Positions 59,287 to 64,000 of a stretch of DNA of 64,000 bases are shown here, piece by piece. Numbering within the stretch: the stretch's first letter is position 1; each line of letters starts with the position of its first letter. Source of the DNA: Microcella humidisoli (GTDB taxonomy: Bacteria > Actinomycetota > Actinomycetes > Actinomycetales > Microbacteriaceae); assembly GCF_024362325.1 (NCBI RefSeq), contig NZ_CP101497.1, positions 1,550,001 to 1,614,000 on the forward strand, written 5' to 3'. The translations under genes were made by a program, and so were the position numbers. Under the pieces are notes generated by a model, which was not told the origin of the DNA, did not search any database, and saw only the letters and a program-made list of their open reading frames with translations.

Positions 59287-59991
59287 TCAGACCCAGGTGA
59301 CGGGGATCGTCAGCATGATGGCGGCGGCGAACACGAAGATCGCCGAGCCGATGACGATGAGCGCGTACTGCACGCGGCGCGCGCGCACGACGGCGGCGAC
59401 ACCGAGCAGGAACAGCGAGATGGCCATGAGCACGGTCGTGAGCGTGAGCCAGTCGCCGCGAGCATCGAGCTCGTCGGCCTGCTTCGTCAGTTCGACGGCC
59501 TCCTCGCTCTTCTCGCCGTAGGCGCCGAACAGCACGTTCTGGTACTCCTCGTCGTCGAGCGGGCTCGTGTAGAACTCGGTGTCGGCGGCGTTGATCGCGT
59601 CGGTGCGCTCGATCGCGGCACCGAAGTGCTCGCTCACGGCGACGAAGAACAGGGCGTCGTAGACCTGGGCGGCGACGGGGTCGCCCGCGTCGATCTGTGC
59701 CTGCAGCTCGGTCAGGCGGGCGAGGGTCTGCGCATCCTGCACGTACTCCTGGTTGCCTTCGAGGTAGAGCGACTCGGCCTCGGCTGTCGCGCTCTGCGAG
59801 AGCGAGAGCGACTTGGCAGTCTGGCCGTCGTAGAGCGCCGCCTGGAACGACACCCAGGCGGTGGCGACCGAGACGATGCCGAGCAGGATGACGATGAGCA
59901 GCTCGGCGTTGCCGAAGAAGGCGCGCAGGCCGGTCTTCTCCGCGGGTGCAGCGGCGGCTTCGGCGGGCGCGGGGGCAGGGGTCGACGACAT
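59287..59991 (-). CDS. conserved membrane protein with long extracytoplasmic or cytoplasmic loop
   Basis: 234 aa; AAAGGA precedes the ATG at 59989-59991. Ala/Pro-rich head, membrane helix about 28-50 (NAELLIVILLGIVSVATAWV), then a helical acidic loop (about 55-165) starting FQAALYDGQTAKSLSLSQSA, and two closely spaced membrane helices (about 178-198 and 205-230). The layout recalls DUF4337-like proteins, but I cannot assign it firmly. Convergent with the acetyltransferase and divergent from the next membrane protein. Confidence 0.65.
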   Translation of the reverse strand: MSSTPAPAPAEAAAAPAEKTGLRAFFGNAELLIVILLGIVSVATAWVSFQAALYDGQTAKSLSLSQSATAEAESLYLEGNQEYVQDAQTLARLTELQAQIDAGDPVAAQVYDALFFVAVSEHFGAAIERTDAINAADTEFYTSPLDDEEYQNVLFGAYGEKSEEAVELTKQADELDARGDWLTLTTVLMAISLFLLGVAAVVRARRVQYALIVIGSAIFVFAAAIMLTIPVTWV

Positions 59992-60095
59992 GGTGTCCTT
60001 TGAGAGGGGGTGGGGGAAGGGGGATGCGGCCTCCGGTCTGCCAACACTCCGCCGACCTGCCGACCGCATCGGCTCGTGAATCGTACCTTTGCCGC

Positions 60096-61025
60096 ATGGA
60101 GTCCACGGGCGGCGGCACGGCGATCCTCATCGCGATCGCCGCTGGGCTGTGGCTGCTCTACCTCGTGCCGATGTGGCGCCGCCGCCGCGAGTACCTCGCG
60201 ACCGAGCGCAACGCCATCCGCCTGCAGCAGACGTTGCGCATCATGGCGCACGCGGCCGAGGTGCCCGAGTCGGTGCGCGCCGAGCTGACGGCGCGCGACG
60301 TCGCGGCGCAGCAGCGCTCACTCGCCGCCCGGCAGCGCGAGCTCGCGGCGATCGAACGCGCGCGCGAGGCCGCCGCGCAGCGGGCCCTGCGGGCGCGACT
60401 CACCGAGTCGGCGCCGGGCCTCATGGCCGAGATGGATGCCGCGCGCGTCGGCCAGCGCCGGCTGCGTCGGTCGCGCGCCCTCACCTCGCTCACAACCCTG
60501 CTCGCTCTCGTCGGCATCGGCGTTGCCGTGGCTCTCGGAGCGTGGGCCTGGGCCGGTTTCGCAGCCTTCGTCGCCATCAGCGGCGGGATGCTGCTCACGG
60601 GCCTCGCGCGCGCGCAGCGCCGCCGCACGGCTCCCGTCGCGGGTGTCGCCGCCCCCGAGTTCGTCGATCTGGCACCTCCGGTGCGTCGGGCTCCCGCGGT
60701 CGCGCGCCGCGAGTGGACGCCCGTGCCGCTGCCCAAGCCGAGCTACCTCAGCGCGCCGGTCGTGCCGACCGGGGCCGCGGCTCCGGCTCTCGACCACGCG
60801 GCCGCGCTCGCCGCTGCCGCCGCCGAGGCTGAGCGGGCGCAGCGGGCGGCAGCCCGCGCGGCATCCCTCGACGTCGCCGCGGCTTCCATCACCTCGGAGT
60901 CGAAGTCGCCCGAGGTCGCCCAACCCGCCGCGAGCCGGTTCGCCGGCATGGGCCTCGTCGACGGGCTGCCGACGCGCGCGCCCGACCTCGACGAGGTGCT
61001 CGAGCGCCGTCGCGCCGCCGGCTGA
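60096..61025 (+). CDS. conserved membrane protein
   Basis: 309 aa. N-terminal membrane helix (about 8-25, AILIAIAAGLWLLYLVPMW) followed by RRRREYLATERNAIRLQQTL, a long basic helical segment (30-125), two more membrane helices (about 130-150 and 150-170) and an Ala/Pro-rich tail ending in SRFAGMGLVDGLPTRAPDLD. The protein is typical of the galU/tRNA-Ala region in Microbacteriaceae by my recollection; its role is unknown. The tRNA-Ala gene lies 60 bp downstream. Confidence 0.65.
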   Translation: MESTGGGTAILIAIAAGLWLLYLVPMWRRRREYLATERNAIRLQQTLRIMAHAAEVPESVRAELTARDVAAQQRSLAARQRELAAIERAREAAAQRALRARLTESAPGLMAEMDAARVGQRRLRRSRALTSLTTLLALVGIGVAVALGAWAWAGFAAFVAISGGMLLTGLARAQRRRTAPVAGVAAPEFVDLAPPVRRAPAVARREWTPVPLPKPSYLSAPVVPTGAAAPALDHAAALAAAAAEAERAQRAAARAASLDVAAASITSESKSPEVAQPAASRFAGMGLVDGLPTRAPDLDEVLERRRAAG

Positions 61026-61065
61026 GCCCGCGAGGCACCCGGTCGAGCGCCCCGCGCGTGAATGG

Positions 61066-61071
61066 TAATGT
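61066..61071 (+). promoter_or_regulatory. candidate -10 element for tRNA-Ala
   Basis: TAATGT lies 15 bases before the tRNA 5' end, in an otherwise GC-rich spacer. A weak -35 (TCGAGC near 61043) would give about 17 bp spacing. Position fits a short-leader tRNA promoter. Confidence 0.4.
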
Positions 61072-61085
61072 GGTCGACGCACCAC

Positions 61086-61158
61086 GGGCCTGTGGCGCAG
61101 TTGGTAGCGCGCCTCGTTCGCATCGAGGAGGTCAGGGGTTCGAATCCCCTCAGGTCCA
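61086..61158 (+). tRNA. tRNA-Ala (anticodon CGC)
   Basis: 73 nt cloverleaf. Acceptor arm GGGCCTG pairs with CAGGTCC (one G-T), discriminator A at 61158; D arm GCGC..GCGC; anticodon arm CCTCG-TTCGCAT-CGAGG with anticodon CGC reading the Ala codon GCG; T arm AGGGG-TTCGAAT-CCCCT. CCA is not encoded. Free-standing between a membrane-protein gene and a deazaflavin-type enzyme gene. Confidence 0.95.
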
Positions 61159-61244
61159 CCGTCTCCCGCTCTGCTCTCACATCGCTCGACGAGCCGTCGC
61201 CGCACGCTCGCGTGAACAGCGGTCTCGGCGATAGGGTTCGAGCC

Positions 61245-61625
61245 ATGCCGATGCCGCGATGGTGGGCCCGCATGAACAAGTGGACCTTCAATCCGCGCGA
61301 GCTCGCGAAGGGCGAGCGCCCCGTGATCATTCACGTCGGGCGCAGGTCGGGTCGTGAGTACCAGACCCCTCTCGATGCGCACGCTGTCGACGGTGGCTAC
61401 CTCTTCGTGCCGGTCTACGGCGTGAACTCCGACTGGGTGCGCAACGTACTGGCCGCCGGGTCGGCGCGGCTGCGCACCGGAGGCACTGAGGTGGTCGTGA
61501 CGAAACCGCGGCTCATCGACGAGGCCACGGCGTTCGCGCTGTTGCCGGAGGGCACCCAGCGGCCACCGAAGTGGCTCAAGCTCGAGCAGTACTTGCTGAC
61601 TGACCTGGCGGCATCCGCGCATTGA
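61245..61625 (+). CDS. deazaflavin (F420)-dependent nitroreductase-family protein
   Basis: 126 aa. PVIIHVGRRSGREYQTPLDA, GGYLFVPVYGVNSDWVRNVL and AAGSARLRTGGTEVVV match the DDN/DUF385 split-beta-barrel family, which binds F420 or another flavin and reduces quinones or other substrates. The GRRSGR and SDWVRN elements are the cofactor-facing motifs. Whether this organism uses F420 cannot be seen in the window. Single-gene unit after the tRNA. Confidence 0.85.
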   Translation: MPMPRWWARMNKWTFNPRELAKGERPVIIHVGRRSGREYQTPLDAHAVDGGYLFVPVYGVNSDWVRNVLAAGSARLRTGGTEVVVTKPRLIDEATAFALLPEGTQRPPKWLKLEQYLLTDLAASAH

Positions 61626-61675
61626 GTTCGGCGAGTTCGTGTCGCTGAGCCTTTCCTCCTGGTTGACTACAGCCC

Positions 61676-61969
61676 ATGTCGACGAATACTTCGGTCCCCG
61701 CCCGTGCACGCTTCAGTTACTGGGCGCTGTGGGGTGTAGGGGCGGTAGCCCTTCTTGTGGGCAGCGTGCTCTTGGCCACTCGGCAGACAGTCGTGTGGGT
61801 GGCGTCAGACTTCGATGTCGATACGGAGACGGGCTACACGGTTGACCTCGTCCCGATAGGCATTATGGTGACCGTCATCGGTGCACTCGTGGTCGTGACT
61901 CTTCTCGTGCTTGACGCCTATGTTGGCCCTCTGCATCGACGGCACGCCGCACCGCAAGAGACCGACTGA
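61676..61969 (+). CDS. two-helix membrane protein
   Basis: 97 aa. Membrane helix 1 about 15-34 (ALWGVGAVALLVGSVLLA), an extracytoplasmic loop of about 25 residues (TVVWVASDFDVDTETGYTVD), membrane helix 2 about 60-82, and a short basic tail (LHRRHAAPQ). No known domain. Next to a small lipoprotein gene, with which it may form a pair. Base composition of this and the next gene is slightly lower in GC than the flanks. Confidence 0.6.
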   Translation: MSTNTSVPARARFSYWALWGVGAVALLVGSVLLATRQTVVWVASDFDVDTETGYTVDLVPIGIMVTVIGALVVVTLLVLDAYVGPLHRRHAAPQETD

Positions 61970-62004
61970 GAGCTCTCGACCCCATGAGCCCGAGGAGCAG
62001 ACAG

Positions 62005-62364
62005 ATGCGGATAGGGGTGACGTGGGCAGCTATCGGTGTCGCGGTGGGGGCTGCGCTTGTTGCGTGTGCGGGTCCGGCTCCGGTGGGAACGTCGACGCCA
62101 GAATGGATGTCTGACGATCAAGCCACAGCAGTTGCCGATGGTGTCATTAGCTCGGATGAGTACGAGTCGGGGTTTTCCCGATACCGCTCGTGCCTAGCGG
62201 CTGAGGGCTACGCCCTCGTGCTCAACGGCGAGAAGAACGAAAGCTATCAGTTCGGAATTCCCGCTGAGGCTGTCGACAGCGGGGTAGACCAACGCTGCTA
62301 CGAACACGAGTTCCGTGAGATCGACATCATCTGGCAACTCGCTCACCAAGACACCTCGACGTGA
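62005..62364 (+). CDS. small lipoprotein
   Basis: 119 aa. AGGAG places the start at the ATG 62005 (an ATG at 61984 lacks a site). Signal peptide with lipobox LVAC, lipidated Cys about residue 21. The mature part is acidic: DDQATAVADGVISSDEYESG, FSRYRSCLAAEGYALVLNGE, and QRCYEHEFREIDIIWQLAHQ, with two Cys that may pair. It resembles small actinobacterial secreted proteins with an EY..GF..Y..CL..EG motif. Function unknown. Confidence 0.7.
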   Translation: MRIGVTWAAIGVAVGAALVACAGPAPVGTSTPEWMSDDQATAVADGVISSDEYESGFSRYRSCLAAEGYALVLNGEKNESYQFGIPAEAVDSGVDQRCYEHEFREIDIIWQLAHQDTST

Positions 62365-62415
62365 CAGAGTCGTTGAGAAAAAGCGCACGGTAGCGCGGCG
62401 CACTACGCTCGCGGC

Positions 62416-63396
62416 ATGGCAAACGACCCCACCCCGATCGACTCGGTCGTGTTGCAGTGGCTGCTCGACACCGACCCGGCCCTGCGCTGGCAGGTCGAGC
62501 GCGACCTGGCCGATGAGCCCGAGCACGTGTGGCAGGCGACTCGCGCCCGCGTCGCCACCGAGGGCATGGGCGCCGCGCTCCTGGCGCATCAGGATGCCGA
62601 CGGCCAGTGGGCGGGTGGCGCGTACTTCCCCGCGGGGTTCGACTGGGACAGCGAGGAAGCCCAGGAGGGCCAGCCGTGGACCGCCACCACCTGGACCCTG
62701 AACACCCTGCGCGAGTTCGGCCTCGACGCCGCGGCGCTCGCCGGCACGGCCGAGAAGCTCGCCGCGAACGCGCGCTGGGAGTACGACGACCTGCCCTACT
62801 GGGGCGGCGAGGTCGACGCGTGCATCAACGGCTTCACCCTCGCCAACGGCCCCTGGCTCGGCGCCGACGTCGATGCGATCGCCACGTGGTTCGCCGAGCA
62901 CCAGATGGCCGAGGGCGGCTGGAACTGCGAGTGGGTCCAGGGCTCGGTGCGGTCGAGCTTCCACTCGACGCTCAACGCGCTGAAGGGCATCCTGGAGTGG
63001 GAGGAGCGCACGGGCGACACCCGTTTGCGCCCGGCGCGACATGCGGCGCACGACTACCTGCTGCGGCGACGGATGCTCTACCGAGAGTCGACCGGCGAGC
63101 TCGTGGCGCCCTGGGCCACGCACTTCGGCTACCCGTTCCGCCACGTCTACAGCGCCCTCAACGTCATGGACTACCTACGACGCGCCTCACTGCTCGAGGG
63201 CACCGCGCCCGATGACCGGGCATCTGACGCGATCGGGATCATTCGTGCCGCCCAGCAGCCCGACGGCAGCTGGCTGCAAGAGCGCCGCCACCCGGGCCGC
63301 GTCTGGTTCGAGCTCGACGTGCCCGTCGGCGCGCCGTCGCCGTGGCTGACCTTCTTGTCACTCCGCGTACTGCGCTGGTGGGACTCGGTCGCCTAG
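62416..63396 (+). CDS. squalene-cyclase-like alpha/alpha-toroid protein
   Basis: 326 aa. Three QW-type repeats are visible (AHQDADGQW, EHQMAEGGWNCEW, AAQQPDGSWLQE), giving the alpha/alpha toroid of terpene cyclases and prenyltransferases. It is about half the length of a squalene-hopene cyclase and shows no DxDD protonation motif, so cyclisation is unlikely. Such proteins are often mislabelled squalene cyclase. Its stop codon overlaps the convergent oxidoreductase gene. A role as an adaptor or in hydrolysis of an unknown compound is open. Confidence 0.75.
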   Translation: MANDPTPIDSVVLQWLLDTDPALRWQVERDLADEPEHVWQATRARVATEGMGAALLAHQDADGQWAGGAYFPAGFDWDSEEAQEGQPWTATTWTLNTLREFGLDAAALAGTAEKLAANARWEYDDLPYWGGEVDACINGFTLANGPWLGADVDAIATWFAEHQMAEGGWNCEWVQGSVRSSFHSTLNALKGILEWEERTGDTRLRPARHAAHDYLLRRRMLYRESTGELVAPWATHFGYPFRHVYSALNVMDYLRRASLLEGTAPDDRASDAIGIIRAAQQPDGSWLQERRHPGRVWFELDVPVGAPSPWLTFLSLRVLRWWDSVA

Positions 63397-64000
63397 GTCA
63401 GCCGGGCGAGCGCGGCACCCGCCGCATTCCAGCCGCCCATGCCGTGCACCCCACCGCCCGGAAGCGTCGACGACGAGCACAGGTACAGCCCCGGCACGGG
63501 CGTGGCCCAGGGCGTAAGCGAGAGCGAGGGCCGGGCGGCGAGCTGCCGCCAGTCGGTCGCGCCGCCGCCGATGTCGCCGCCGACCAGGTTGGCGTTCCAC
63601 GCCTCGAGGGCGGCCGGGCCCATGACGTGCCGCCCGAGCACGCGCTCGCGGAACCCCGGGGCGACGCGCTCGAGTTGGGCCTCGATCGCGGGCAGAGCAT
63701 CCACGGTCGAGCCATTGGGCACCCGGCAGTAGGCCCACAGCGTGTGCTTGCCGGCGGGCGCGCGCGTGGGGTCGGCGACCGTCGCCTGCACGGCGAGCAC
63801 CCAGGGGTCGTCGACGTGCCGGGCGCGCGCGGCCTCGCGCTCGGTGCGAGCCACCTGCTCGGCCGTGCCGATGTGCACGGTTCCGGCGCCGGCGAGCGCG
63901 GGGTCGGCCCACGGCACGGGGCCGTCGAGCGCCCAGTCGACCTTGAACGCCCCGGCGCCGTACCGCCAGCGGTCGAGGCGGCGGGCGTAGCGCGCGGGCA
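63393..64000 (-). CDS. phytoene-desaturase-like NAD(P)/FAD oxidoreductase, C-terminal part (5' end outside window)
   Basis: About 202 residues, running off the right edge. WRYGAGAFKVDWALDGPVPW, KHTLWAYCRVPNGS, ALEAWNANLVGGDIGGGATD and the final SSSTLPGGGVHGMGGWNAAG AAL segment are typical of the CrtI/phytoene-dehydrogenase-like FAD superfamily; the GGGVHGM..G..AA element closes the FAD site. The N-terminal dinucleotide motif is beyond the window. Not necessarily a carotenoid enzyme. Convergent with the toroid protein, 4-base overlap. Confidence 0.85.
   Translation of the reverse strand, partial: PARYARRLDRWRYGAGAFKVDWALDGPVPWADPALAGAGTVHIGTAEQVARTEREAARARHVDDPWVLAVQATVADPTRAPAGKHTLWAYCRVPNGSTVDALPAIEAQLERVAPGFRERVLGRHVMGPAALEAWNANLVGGDIGGGATDWRQLAARPSLSLTPWATPVPGLYLCSSSTLPGGGVHGMGGWNAAGAALARLT

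Overview
The window is chromosomal DNA of a high-GC actinobacterium. Gene content, small-protein families (DUF6325, DUF7882-like, SHOCT, FmdB), ECF sigma factors with YCII partners and frequent GTG starts point to Micrococcales, most likely Microbacteriaceae. This is inferred from families; no rRNA is present. Most genes are closely packed, with many ATGA, GTGA and TGATG overlaps.

Left edge (1-7.3 kb) is accessory DNA. A copper/metal-type cassette (DUF305 tail, alpha/beta hydrolase, DUF6153, DUF305 lipoprotein, beta-propeller lipoprotein) carries a CsoR-like box and ends in a strong hairpin. It is followed by an island of visibly lower GC with a double helix-turn-helix protein, an unknown 237-aa protein, a 715-aa OLD-type ATPase/TOPRIM nuclease (candidate phage defence) and an acidic orphan.

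7.3-21.7 kb holds a Gly/Ser-repeat protein, small membrane and DUF1801/VanZ/DUF1761 proteins, a YCII/ECF42 sigma pair, DUF2207, an ABC1 kinase, PadR, a DoxX-like protein, a second ECF sigma factor with its probable anti-sigma factor, DUF6325/SHOCT and regulators. 21.8-30.3 kb looks like an amine or amino-acid uptake and catabolism block: PucR regulator, zinc alcohol dehydrogenase, APC permease, a stand-alone Cache sensor coupled to a FadR-type regulator, and a polyamine-type ABC importer (PotA, PotD, PotB, PotC order).

30.4-36.2 kb has a GH3 beta-glucosidase divergent from an MFS transporter, then two paralogous two-gene modules of small proteins flanking a GlsB-type membrane protein. 36.3-45.1 kb carries nitrogen catabolism: agmatine deiminase, amidase, tryptophan 2,3-dioxygenase and amidohydrolase in one coupled operon, then an Lrp regulator divergent from a 2-keto acid decarboxylase and a leucine/phenylalanine dehydrogenase, with a perfect palindrome between them.

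45.1-64 kb is mostly core: small stress and lipid proteins, an RlmA-like methyltransferase, a two-component system, a coiled-coil membrane protein, a 1252-aa helicase/nuclease-like protein whose catalytic motifs look eroded, mscL, FmdB, 5-formyl-THF cyclo-ligase, galU, an acetyltransferase, tRNA-Ala(CGC), and at the right edge an alpha/alpha-toroid protein convergent with a truncated phytoene-desaturase-like oxidoreductase. No gene-free stretch exceeds 300 bases.
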